Shown: one piece after another, positions 35,320 through 43,806 of the stretch | Layout of the letters: each line of letters starts with the position of its first letter | How positions within the stretch are numbered: the first letter of the stretch is position 1 | Origin: Arcticibacter pallidicorallinus | GTDB lineage: Bacteria > Bacteroidota > Bacteroidia > Sphingobacteriales > Sphingobacteriaceae | Length of the DNA: 64,000 bases | Direction: 5' to 3' | Assembly (NCBI RefSeq): GCF_003002875.1 | Contig: NZ_PVTH01000001.1 | Span: 434,001-498,000 of the forward strand | Notes under the pieces: generated by a model | The model's input: the letters and a program-made list of their open reading frames with translations, nothing else | What the model was told of the DNA's origin: nothing | Database searches by the model: none | Position numbers and translations under genes: made by a program

Positions 35320-35349
35320 TTTGCTCGGGAACGTTCCCGACTATCTTTA
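35320..35349 (+). promoter_or_regulatory. Candidate susC promoter of the maltodextrin PUL
   Basis: TTTG (35320-35323), an 18-bp spacer and TATCTTTA (35342-35349, 7/8 match to TAnnTTTG). The spacer is slightly shorter than the usual 19-21 bp. It leaves a leader of about 50 bases before the susC ATG. Confidence 0.55.
35327..35338. promoter_or_regulatory. Proximal LacI operator candidate
   Basis: GGGAACGTTCCC lies within the perfect 16-bp palindrome 35325-35340 (TCGGGAACGTTCCCGA). It fills the spacer between the candidate -33 and -7 boxes, so a bound LacI would block RNA polymerase. Confidence 0.82.
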
Positions 35350-35404
35350 ACCCATCAAAACGCTGGTTTTGCTAACCCAAAATTGAAACTTAAATAACCC
35401 TCAA

Positions 35405-38392
35405 ATGAAAAAACGTTACATGGAGAGAATCCTTCTGTTGCTATTCTTCGTTGCGCTATCCGGCTTGAGCTATGCCCAGACAGGTAGTATAAGCGGAGTG
35501 GTGCTGGATGAACTTAACCAGCCCCTGCCAGGGGCATCCGTCAACATTAAAAGCCTTAGCAGGGGCACGTCTACAGACGGCAACGGGCGCTTTAATCTGC
35601 CTAACCTTCCTATGGGGGAGCATGCTGTATCGGTTACCTTTATTGGCTATGAAGTCCTCAACAGGCAGGTCACCGTCAATGGAGCAACACAAGTGTCGCT
35701 TAAGCTCGTGCCTTCAGCGCAGAACCTAAACGAAGTGGTAGTAATCGGGTACGGTACCCAGGAAAAAAAGGATGTTACCGGTTCGATATCAACGGTAAGC
35801 TCCAAAGATTTCCAAAAAGGGACCATTACATCGCCCGATCAGCTGATCGTAGGTAAGATAGCCGGTGTGCAGGTTACCACTAATGGCGGTCAGCCAGGTG
35901 GCGGAAGCACGATCCGGATCCGTGGAGGAGCTTCTCTTAACGCCAGTAATGATCCGCTGATCGTAGTGGATGGTGTGCCTTTGTCTAGCTTTAAAGATAA
36001 AGACGGCAATAATACTTTGCCCGGTGTAGGTAATCCGCTTTCCTTGATCAACCCCAATGATATTGAAACCTTCACTATATTGAAGGATGCAAACGCAACC
36101 GCTATTTACGGATCGAGAGCTTCTAATGGAGTTGTATTGATTACGACTAAAAAAGGAAAGAGTGGAAAACCATCGGTGAGCTTCAGTACTCAGAACTCCG
36201 TGGCAACGGTTGCCAGGAAACTGGATGTTCTTTCTGCTGATGAAATCCGTGATTTCGTTAATGCGAACGGATCAGCAGCGCAGATTGGGATGTTAGGAGC
36301 AGCTAATACGAACTGGCAGGATGAAGTATATCAGAAAGCTTTCACTTCTGACAACAACCTCAGCATAGCTGGTGCGTATAAGAAAATGCCTTATCGCGTG
36401 TCTCTCGGATACCTGAATCAGGATGGAACGCTGATCACCGACAATCTGAAACGTACCTCAGGTGCGGTTAGCGTAACACCTAAGTTGTTTGACGATCATC
36501 TGAAGATCGACTTGAATCTGAAAGGATCAATGACTAAGTCGCGCTTTGCTTTTCAGGACGGGATAGCAAATGCTATTCAATTTGATCCGACGCAGCCTGT
36601 GCGTACTGAAAACGAGTACGGCAATTACTTTGAGTGGTTACAGACTTCCGGAGTTCCGAATCCTAATGCGCCAAGAAACCCTGTAGGGCTGATTGAACTG
36701 AAGGACGACCGGGGCGAGACAGCTCGTAGTTTCGGTAATTTGCAGTTTGACTATTCTTTCCACTTCCTTCCTGAGCTACACGCCAACCTGAATCTGGGGT
36801 ATGACGTATCTCAAGGAAAAGGTTCTACCTATATTCCTGATTTTGCTGCGCAGAGTGCATCCACAAACGGATATTTCAAGGAGTATAAATCTGATATCTC
36901 TAATAAAGTAATTGAGTTCTATCTGAACTATGCGAAGGATATCCCTTCTCTGAAAAGTAATATTAATGCAACTGCAGGATATGGTTTCTACGCCAACAGA
37001 ACCAAGGTATACAATTTTAACGCATACGAGGGCGACCGTGAGACCGTAACATCTACGCCGGTTTTCCCTTTTGACCAGCCTGAAAACAGATTATTGTCTT
37101 ATTACGGTCGTGTAATCTATACGTTCAATGAGAAGTATATTCTGGCGGGTACCGTGCGTACGGATGGTTCTTCACGCTTTAGCGAAGATAACCGCTGGGG
37201 TGTATTCCCATCTGCCGCGTTTACATGGAGAATTAACGAAGAAAACTTCTTACAGTCAGTTCCTGCACTATCCGATTTGAAATTGAGACTGAGCTATGGT
37301 ATAACCGGACAGCAAGAGGGTATTGCAAATTACTCTTATCTGGCGAACTATGCAACGAGCAGCAATGAATCGATGTATGAATTAGGCGGTCAGTTCTATT
37401 ACATGAACGCTCCGGTAGCATACGACGAGAACGTAAAATGGGAAACGACTGAAACATATAACGCAGGTTTAGACTACGGGTTTTTGAACGGTCGTGTCAA
37501 CGGAAGCATCGATATCTACAAAAAGAAAACGAAAGATCTGTTAAGCGTTATTCCTATTCCTATTGGTTCAAACTTCAGCAATCAGCTGCTAACCAATGTG
37601 GGTAACATGGAAGCAACCGGTTTTGAGTTCTCCCTGAACGGCAAGCCTATACTAAAAGAAGATTTCTCATGGGATCTCGGATTCAACGTGACTTATAACA
37701 AATTGAAGGTTACGAATCTTACTGCATCATTTGACCCTAGCTACAGAGTGCTTACGGGTGGTATCAAGGGATCTACCGGAAATTTCGTTCAGGCACATAC
37801 TTTAAACCGTACGCCTTATTCATTTAACGTGTACAAGCAGGTTTACGATGCGGAAGGGAAACCACTGCAAGGGGTATATGCTGACCTGGACGGGGATGGA
37901 GCGATCACAGAGAGGGACAGATATTTCTACAAATCTCCTGCGCCGAAGGTTATCCTTGGCTTCTCTACAGGAGTAAATTACAAGCAGTGGACATTGAACA
38001 CCGTTATGCGTGCCAGTATTGGTAATTACCTATACGACAACGTATCATCCAACTTCTCTACGCGGTCTGCCTTATTAAATGCAGGAGCTGGTATTTTAAA
38101 CAATGTTACCAGAGACTTTTATAACTCAGGCTTCACAACCGCTCAATACCAGAGTGATTACTTCGTGAAGGATGCTTCATTCCTGAAGATGGATAACGTT
38201 GGACTGAGCTATAATGCGGGCAACATTCTAAGTAACCGCACAACCGGCAACCTGACTATTTCAGCTAACGTCCAGAACGTATTTACGGTAACAAATTATA
38301 AGGGAATCGATCCGGAGGTACAAAATGGTATTGACTACCAGTTGTATCCAAGACCAAGAACATTTGTATTAGGTCTAAACATTGGGTTTTAA
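35405..38392 (+). CDS. susC: SusC-family TonB-dependent maltodextrin transporter
   Basis: A 995-residue outer-membrane importer. Signal peptide MKKRYMERILLLLFFVALSG ends SYAQ. A carboxypeptidase-D-like domain (GSISGVVLDELNQPLPGASV to VTFIGYEV) is followed by the plug (IRIRGGASLNASNDPLIVVD, TILKDANATAIYGSRASNG) and the barrel, which ends LGLNIGF. No STN domain. It is 17 bp before susD. The context (LacI, SusE, three GH13, GH65) shows the cargo is maltodextrin. It is shorter than the uronate SusC mostly in barrel loops. Confidence 0.96.
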   Translation: MKKRYMERILLLLFFVALSGLSYAQTGSISGVVLDELNQPLPGASVNIKSLSRGTSTDGNGRFNLPNLPMGEHAVSVTFIGYEVLNRQVTVNGATQVSLKLVPSAQNLNEVVVIGYGTQEKKDVTGSISTVSSKDFQKGTITSPDQLIVGKIAGVQVTTNGGQPGGGSTIRIRGGASLNASNDPLIVVDGVPLSSFKDKDGNNTLPGVGNPLSLINPNDIETFTILKDANATAIYGSRASNGVVLITTKKGKSGKPSVSFSTQNSVATVARKLDVLSADEIRDFVNANGSAAQIGMLGAANTNWQDEVYQKAFTSDNNLSIAGAYKKMPYRVSLGYLNQDGTLITDNLKRTSGAVSVTPKLFDDHLKIDLNLKGSMTKSRFAFQDGIANAIQFDPTQPVRTENEYGNYFEWLQTSGVPNPNAPRNPVGLIELKDDRGETARSFGNLQFDYSFHFLPELHANLNLGYDVSQGKGSTYIPDFAAQSASTNGYFKEYKSDISNKVIEFYLNYAKDIPSLKSNINATAGYGFYANRTKVYNFNAYEGDRETVTSTPVFPFDQPENRLLSYYGRVIYTFNEKYILAGTVRTDGSSRFSEDNRWGVFPSAAFTWRINEENFLQSVPALSDLKLRLSYGITGQQEGIANYSYLANYATSSNESMYELGGQFYYMNAPVAYDENVKWETTETYNAGLDYGFLNGRVNGSIDIYKKKTKDLLSVIPIPIGSNFSNQLLTNVGNMEATGFEFSLNGKPILKEDFSWDLGFNVTYNKLKVTNLTASFDPSYRVLTGGIKGSTGNFVQAHTLNRTPYSFNVYKQVYDAEGKPLQGVYADLDGDGAITERDRYFYKSPAPKVILGFSTGVNYKQWTLNTVMRASIGNYLYDNVSSNFSTRSALLNAGAGILNNVTRDFYNSGFTTAQYQSDYFVKDASFLKMDNVGLSYNAGNILSNRTTGNLTISANVQNVFTVTNYKGIDPEVQNGIDYQLYPRPRTFVLGLNIGF

Positions 38393-38409
38393 TTATTAAA
38401 GGAATCGAG

Positions 38410-39987
38410 ATGAAAAAACAGAATAAAATATTCACAGCGATAATAGGTTTGCTATTTCTTGCTTCTTCATGTAAGAAAGATCTAAACCTGGCGCCGACAA
38501 ATGATATAACTGCAGATGTTGCCTACTCCACACCTGAGGGCTACAAGAGCGGGATCGCGAAGGTATATGGAAGTATGGCGAATACGGGTAATCAAGGCCC
38601 CGGGTCAGGAGATCTTGGGGGAATTGATGCCGGAACGTCTGACTTCCTGCGCTTATACTGGATGGTGCAGCAATTACCTACGGACGAGGCTGCTTGCGCC
38701 TGGGTGGGCGACGATGGTATTCCCGGACTGGATTACCTGAACTGGTCATCGTCAAATATTATGTTACTGGGCGTATACGCACGCAGCATCTATCAGGTAA
38801 CATTGGTTAATGAATTTTTACGTGAGAGCACCGACGCGAAGCTGGCTTCAAGAGGCATCAGCGGTGCGGAAGCTACCAATATTAAGGATTATGCTAATGA
38901 AGCACGCTTCTTAAGAGCTTTCCAATACTGGGTTCTAATGGATCTTTTCGGCAATCCCCCTTTCGTAACAGAAGAAAGTAAGGTGGGAAAGGAATCTCCA
39001 AAGCAGATTTCCCGCGCAGATCTTTTCAAGTACGTCGAGTCTGAACTGCTCGCTATTGAAGCGAACCTAAAGGATACGAATGAATATGGACGTGTAAGTA
39101 AAGGCGCTGCATGGGCGCTACTGGCCAGACTTTATTTGAATGCTCAGGTATACACAGGCACGCCTAAGTTTACAGAAGCAGCAAATTATGCCGAAAAAGT
39201 AATCAACTCCGGTAAATATTCACTGCACACCTCTTACGCCAACTTGTTTAAAGCTGATAACCACCTGAACAATCCGGAGGTAATCTTTTCTATCAACTAT
39301 GATGGTGTGAAAACACAGAACTACGGCGGTACTACCTACCTGATCAATGCTGCTGTGAATGGCGATATGAAACCTGAAAACTTTGGTATTCCAAGAGGTG
39401 GGTGGGGTGGAAACCGCAGCCGTGAGAACCTACCAGCTGTTTTTGGAAATTACAAAACAACGGCCGATAAGAGAGCTATGTTCTTTGGCGATAATCCGGT
39501 AATCAACGACATGTCGGTTTTTAAAGAAGGCCTTGCTGTGACGAAGTTTACTAACCTTACATCGACAGGCGCAACTGCCGAATCTATTGGCGGTACTTTC
39601 TGTTCTACAGACTTTCCTTTGTTCCGCCTGGCGGAGATGCATCTGATTTATGCTGAAGCGGTACTTCGCGGAGGGACAGGCAGCGCTGCAACTGCAGTGA
39701 ACTACGTAAATCTTCTGCGTCAGCGGGCTTACGGTAACACTTCGGGAAATGTATCTGCACTTACTGTTGATGATATTCTGAACGAGCGTGCCAGAGAGCT
39801 GTATTGGGAAGGCTTCAGACGTACCGATCTTATTCGCTACGCCAAGTTTGTAGAAGGAACCTATTTGTGGCCGTACAAGGGTGGCGTTATTAACGGAAAG
39901 GCTGTTGAGCCTTACCGTACGCTGTATCCACTTCCGGCTTCTGATGTTATCGCGAATCCAAACCTGACACAGAATACCGGTTACTAA
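38410..39987 (+). CDS. susD: SusD-family maltodextrin-binding lipoprotein
   Basis: A 525-residue surface lipoprotein partner of SusC. Lipobox at LLFLASSC (Cys21), followed by KKDLNLAP; the charged residues after the Cys resemble surface-export signals of Bacteroidota lipoproteins. SusD features include the N-terminal YSTPEGYKSGIAKVYGSM, the TPR-like EARFLRAFQYWVLMDLFGNP, and C-terminal MHLIYAEAVLRGG, NERARELYWEGFRRTDLIRY and YPLPASDVIANPN. It is followed 101 bp later by susE with a hairpin between. Confidence 0.96.
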   Translation: MKKQNKIFTAIIGLLFLASSCKKDLNLAPTNDITADVAYSTPEGYKSGIAKVYGSMANTGNQGPGSGDLGGIDAGTSDFLRLYWMVQQLPTDEAACAWVGDDGIPGLDYLNWSSSNIMLLGVYARSIYQVTLVNEFLRESTDAKLASRGISGAEATNIKDYANEARFLRAFQYWVLMDLFGNPPFVTEESKVGKESPKQISRADLFKYVESELLAIEANLKDTNEYGRVSKGAAWALLARLYLNAQVYTGTPKFTEAANYAEKVINSGKYSLHTSYANLFKADNHLNNPEVIFSINYDGVKTQNYGGTTYLINAAVNGDMKPENFGIPRGGWGGNRSRENLPAVFGNYKTTADKRAMFFGDNPVINDMSVFKEGLAVTKFTNLTSTGATAESIGGTFCSTDFPLFRLAEMHLIYAEAVLRGGTGSAATAVNYVNLLRQRAYGNTSGNVSALTVDDILNERARELYWEGFRRTDLIRYAKFVEGTYLWPYKGGVINGKAVEPYRTLYPLPASDVIANPNLTQNTGY

Positions 39988-40002
39988 GATATTCCGATAT
40001 AG

Positions 40003-40060
40003 GAAACTATCATGGGCATGGGGTTTACTCAGTGCAGCGAATCCTGCTTATGATAGTTTC
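40003..40060 (+). terminator. Hairpin between susD and susE
   Basis: GAAACTATCAT (40003-40013) pairs perfectly with ATGATAGTTTC (40050-40060) across a 36-base, itself partly paired, loop. No T run, so probably an attenuating or stabilising mRNA hairpin. Confidence 0.6.
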
Positions 40061-40088
40061 TTCACCGCAAAAAAGAAATTATAGTCTG

Positions 40089-41150
40089 ATGAAAAAGATA
40101 TTTAAAAATATAGGGGTACTGGCACTCAGTATGTTCGTGCTTGCGTCCTGTACAAAGGACGAGGAGATGTTAACCATCAGTACTGGAGAGTCTCCGGTAC
40201 TCACATCGTCCTCAAATGCTTTGATCCTGTCCAAAGAAACTGCGGCAGATACAGTCATTTCGTTCTCCTGGAATCCATATGATGTAACCTGGTCTGAGCC
40301 TGGTCAGGCGATTGGTATAACAAAATATACACTGGAGATCGACTCGGTGGGGCAGAATTTTGCTTCTCCTTATCAAATTGATATGACAGGCAGAACTGTT
40401 GGAAAGTACAATGGAGCTGACTTCAACGCACTGCTGCTGAACAGGCTTCAGTTACCCGCGGGTAAAGAGTCTTCTCTGGAGATTCGTCTGAAGTCGATGC
40501 TTTCTGAGAATTCCGTGCCGGTATACTCGAATGTAGTCGGTATGAAAGTAACACCTTATCTTGTTTCAAGTATTCCTGACTATCCTTCTTTATTCGTCGT
40601 AGGTAGTCACCAGGGATGGTCGCCAGAAACTGCTCCTGCAATCCGCTCTGCTAAGAATGATGGAGCCTACGAAGGCTTTGTCAATTTCCCAGAAGCTAAA
40701 ACCGAGTTTAAGATAACTACGGCCAGAAACTGGACAGAACCAGCTTATGGTAATGCGGGTCCAGGTGTGCTCAGCACTACCGGTGGGAACATTACTCAAG
40801 AAGGGCCGGGTTACTACTACATCAAGTTCAACGACAAGACCCTCACCTGGTCTGCAGCAAAGACAACCTGGGCGCTAATTGGTGCTGCTACTCCAGGTGG
40901 CTGGGATGCGGATACTCCGCTTGCTTATGATGCGGAAGCGAAGGTTTGGAAAGCTACCGTTTCGCTAACGGCCGGAGAGTACAAGTTCAGAGCCAATGGT
41001 GGCTGGGACGTTAACCTTGGAGTTGGAAGTGCTGATGGCGTATTGAGCTTCGGAACAGACAATTTGAAGGTGGAAGAAGCAGGAACCTATGATGTTGTTC
41101 TAGACCTCTCCAACGGCGCCTACTATATCTATAAGCTAACGAAGAAGTAA
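40089..41150 (+). CDS. susE: SusE-like starch-binding surface lipoprotein
   Basis: A 353-residue outer-membrane lipoprotein that holds maltodextrin at the surface. I start it at 40089 (MKKIFKNIGVLALSMFVLAS, lipid Cys20) since the longer frame lacks a signal. The sequence after the Cys (TKDEEML) is acidic, as in surface-exposed lipoproteins. The SusE N-terminal Ig domain (about 35-160) is followed by two starch-binding repeats: LFVVGSHQGWSPETAPAI with EFKITTARNW, then WALIGAATPGGWDADTPL with YKFRANGGWDVNLG. The repeats match the SusE/SusF carbohydrate-binding domains. Confidence 0.92.
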   Translation: MKKIFKNIGVLALSMFVLASCTKDEEMLTISTGESPVLTSSSNALILSKETAADTVISFSWNPYDVTWSEPGQAIGITKYTLEIDSVGQNFASPYQIDMTGRTVGKYNGADFNALLLNRLQLPAGKESSLEIRLKSMLSENSVPVYSNVVGMKVTPYLVSSIPDYPSLFVVGSHQGWSPETAPAIRSAKNDGAYEGFVNFPEAKTEFKITTARNWTEPAYGNAGPGVLSTTGGNITQEGPGYYYIKFNDKTLTWSAAKTTWALIGAATPGGWDADTPLAYDAEAKVWKATVSLTAGEYKFRANGGWDVNLGVGSADGVLSFGTDNLKVEEAGTYDVVLDLSNGAYYIYKLTKK

Positions 41151-41157
41151 TCTAAAT

Positions 41158-41197
41158 GCATACTGCCGGGATCTCCCATAGGAGCCATGCAGTATGC
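41158..41197 (+). terminator. Hairpin between susE and the first GH13
   Basis: GCATACTGC (41158-41166) pairs with GCAGTATGC (41189-41197) around an inner CTCC/GGAG stem. No T run follows. It marks the boundary between binding/import genes and enzymes, as in the other PUL. Confidence 0.55.
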
Positions 41198-41266
41198 TTA
41201 TTTGTATGCTTTAAACCTGTCGGAAGCACAGCCTGCTGCTGCGACATCCTCCAAAATACATAAGGA

Positions 41267-43120
41267 ATGAAATTAAAATTTACTTTAGGCCTGCTCTGTC
41301 TTTTCCTGCAGTTCCAGGCATTTGCTCAGATACCGGCTCTCGAGAGAGTGGAACCCTCTTTCTGGTGGGTAGGTATGAACAATCCTAAACTACAGTTGGT
41401 CGTTCATGGTAATGGTATAGCGTCCCGCGAGGTTAAGCTCAATTATGCGGGCGTAACGCTTTCGCAAGTCCACAAAGTCGAGAACCCCAATTATCTCTTC
41501 CTTGACCTGCTGATTTCAGCAGAGGCCAGGCCGGGTAAATTCAACATTGAGTTCCAGGGAAAGAATCAGAAGAAACTCAGCTATACCTATGAGCTGAAGG
41601 ATCGTGATAAGTCGTCCAACCGCATCATGGGGGTAACGAACAAAGATTTTATGTATCTCATCATGCCCGACCGCTTTGCCAATGGCGATAAGCGCAACGA
41701 CGTGATTAAAGGGATGCAGGAAACGGCGCTAAACCGTGATTCCATGTATTACCGACACGGGGGAGACCTGCAGGGCATCATTAACCATCTCGATTACCTG
41801 GAAGACCTCGGCGTAACCGCCCTATGGCTGAACCCGGTGTTGGAGAATGACCAGCCTAAAACGTCTTACCATGGCTATGCTAACACGGAGAACTACAAGA
41901 TTGACCCCCGTTTTGGCGATAACGCGCTGTATAAAAAGTTGGTTGATGAGTCTCATGCCCGTGGAATAAAAGTGATCAAAGATTTGGTACATAACCACTT
42001 CGGAAGTCAGCACTGGATCCTGAAGGATATGCCTTCCAAAGACTGGGTACATAACTGGCCCGAATTCACTAAATCATCCTTCAAAGATCAGGTGTTATTC
42101 GATCCGTATGCATCAGAGGCAGACAAAAAGATCATGACCGACGGATGGTTCGATGGGCATATGCCTGACCTGAACCAAAAGAATGAATTCGTGAAAAACT
42201 ACCTAACTCAGAGTCACATCTGGTGGATCGAGTACGCGGGTCTGGACGGTTTTCGTCTGGATACCTACGCTTATAATGATCCGGAGTTCATGGCTGAATG
42301 GGCTAAATTCATAAAGGCAGAATATCCTCGCTTTACTTTCTTCGCTGAGACCTGGGTGCACGGCATCCCGAATCAGGCGTTCTTTACCCAGGGAAATACA
42401 ATCAACAGAGGTTTCGATACCGAACTTCCCGGAGTTACAGATTTCCAGACACTCTGGGGCATCAACGAAACCCTGAACGGAAAGTTTGGTTGGAATGAGG
42501 GCGTAAATAAGCTTTACACCACCATCGCAAGCGACTTCATGTATCAGGATGCCACAAGAAATGTGGTGTTTCTTGATAATCATGACCTGAGCAGATTCTA
42601 TTCGGTGATCGGTGAAGATTTTGATGACTTCAAATCGGGTATAGCCTGGTTGCTGACCACCAGGGGAATCCCTCAGCTGTACTATGGTACTGAGATTCTC
42701 ATGAAGAACTTCTCTAACCCGGATGGTCTTGTTCGTGAAGACTTTAAAGGTGGCTGGTCTGGCGATAAAGAGAACAAATTTACCGCGCAGGGTCGTACGC
42801 CAAAAGAGAACGAAGCCTTCAATTTCGTGCGTACGCTGGCCAACTACCGTAAGAACAACGAGGTGCTGCAAACCGGTAAGCTGATGCAGTATGTGCCTGA
42901 AAACGGCATTTACGTGTACTTCCGGTATAACGCAGATAAAACGGTGATGATCGTTATGAACACGAATGACACCATTTCGGATCTATCATTGAAACGATTC
43001 AATGAGCGCCTCGATGGCTTCAATAGCGCTTTGAACGTCATCACTTCTCAAAAAATCAATTCACTGCTAACCATCAATATTCCCGCAAAGACCACTCTTG
43101 TGCTGGAATTACAGAAATAA
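41267..43120 (+). CDS. GH13 neopullulanase/cyclomaltodextrinase-like enzyme (SusA-like)
   Basis: Cleaves alpha-1,4 (and possibly alpha-1,6) links in maltodextrins, in the periplasm. The 617 residues start with a signal peptide (ends QAFAQ) and an N-terminal Ig-like cyclomaltodextrinase N domain (about 25-120). The GH13 barrel follows with region I DLVHNH, nucleophile Asp332 in FRLDTY, acid/base Glu361 in FAETW and Asp440 in LDNHD. A C-terminal beta domain ends LVLELQK. It is followed 1 bp later by beta-phosphoglucomutase. The lack of a lipobox separates it from the surface enzyme at the end of the locus. Confidence 0.93.
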   Translation: MKLKFTLGLLCLFLQFQAFAQIPALERVEPSFWWVGMNNPKLQLVVHGNGIASREVKLNYAGVTLSQVHKVENPNYLFLDLLISAEARPGKFNIEFQGKNQKKLSYTYELKDRDKSSNRIMGVTNKDFMYLIMPDRFANGDKRNDVIKGMQETALNRDSMYYRHGGDLQGIINHLDYLEDLGVTALWLNPVLENDQPKTSYHGYANTENYKIDPRFGDNALYKKLVDESHARGIKVIKDLVHNHFGSQHWILKDMPSKDWVHNWPEFTKSSFKDQVLFDPYASEADKKIMTDGWFDGHMPDLNQKNEFVKNYLTQSHIWWIEYAGLDGFRLDTYAYNDPEFMAEWAKFIKAEYPRFTFFAETWVHGIPNQAFFTQGNTINRGFDTELPGVTDFQTLWGINETLNGKFGWNEGVNKLYTTIASDFMYQDATRNVVFLDNHDLSRFYSVIGEDFDDFKSGIAWLLTTRGIPQLYYGTEILMKNFSNPDGLVREDFKGGWSGDKENKFTAQGRTPKENEAFNFVRTLANYRKNNEVLQTGKLMQYVPENGIYVYFRYNADKTVMIVMNTNDTISDLSLKRFNERLDGFNSALNVITSQKINSLLTINIPAKTTLVLELQK

Positions 43121-43121
43121 A

Positions 43122-43772
43122 ATGTCACAAATAAGAGCTTGTATATTTGACCTGGACGGAGTAATAGTCGATACAGCCGTATATCACTACCGCGCCTGGA
43201 AGCGCCTGGCTAACGAACTGGGCTTCGACTTTACCGAAGAAGATAACGAAAAACTCAAGGGGATCAGCAGGGTTCAATCCCTTGAGCTCATCCTCGGTTG
43301 GGGTGGGGTAGAAAAAACACCCGCTGAAAAGCTGGAACTTGCTACGCGCAAAAACACCTGGTACGTGGAAATGATTCAGGCTATGACTCCCGACGAGATT
43401 CTGCCTGGCGCTAAAGAATTCCTCCAGGAGGTGAAGGCTGCAGGCTTAAAATCAGCCTTAGGATCCGCAAGTAAGAACTCCGGCCTCATCCTCGAACGCA
43501 CCGGCTTACTCCCATTTTTCGATGTCATCATTGATGGAAATGTTGTCTCTGCGTCCAAGCCAGATCCGGAAGTCTTTCTTAAAGGTGCTGAAGCTCTTCA
43601 AATACCACCACAGCAATGTGTCGTTTTTGAAGATGCCCTGGCCGGAGTGCAGGCTGCCCGCGCAGGCGGAATGAAAGTGATCGGGATCGGGTCCCCTGAA
43701 ATATTAGGCGATGCCGATGTAGTTGTAAGTGGACTCTCAGCGTTTCGCGTCAATATGTTGGACGCCCTGTAG
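43122..43772 (+). CDS. pgmB: Beta-phosphoglucomutase
   Basis: Converts beta-glucose 1-phosphate, the product of maltose phosphorylase, to glucose 6-phosphate. The 216-residue HAD enzyme has the nucleophile motif FDLDGVIVDTA (9-19), the Thr/Ser motif GSASKNSG, and the Mg motif VVFEDALAGVQAARAGG. The start ATG at 43122 is 1 bp after the GH13 stop; a longer frame overlaps GH13 and has no family match. Next to GH65, its role is clear. Cytosolic. Confidence 0.94.
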   Translation: MSQIRACIFDLDGVIVDTAVYHYRAWKRLANELGFDFTEEDNEKLKGISRVQSLELILGWGGVEKTPAEKLELATRKNTWYVEMIQAMTPDEILPGAKEFLQEVKAAGLKSALGSASKNSGLILERTGLLPFFDVIIDGNVVSASKPDPEVFLKGAEALQIPPQQCVVFEDALAGVQAARAGGMKVIGIGSPEILGDADVVVSGLSAFRVNMLDAL

Positions 43773-43806
43773 TCTGTATTAGCTGAATAATTTTTTTTCG
43801 AATAAA

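Larger units (their letters stand above)
35052..35404. other. 353-bp regulatory region between lacI and susC
   Basis: No gene is seen. It contains the palindromes GGGAACGTTCCC (twice), GGGTACCC (35157-35164) and TTTCCCGGGAAA, plus a candidate susC promoter. A short GCGT/ACGC hairpin followed by five T (about 35064-35081) could be a weak lacI terminator. Confidence 0.7.

Noticed and set aside
42203-42871. 222-codon open frame opposite the first maltodextrin GH13
   Set aside because: Antisense shadow of the GH13 barrel.
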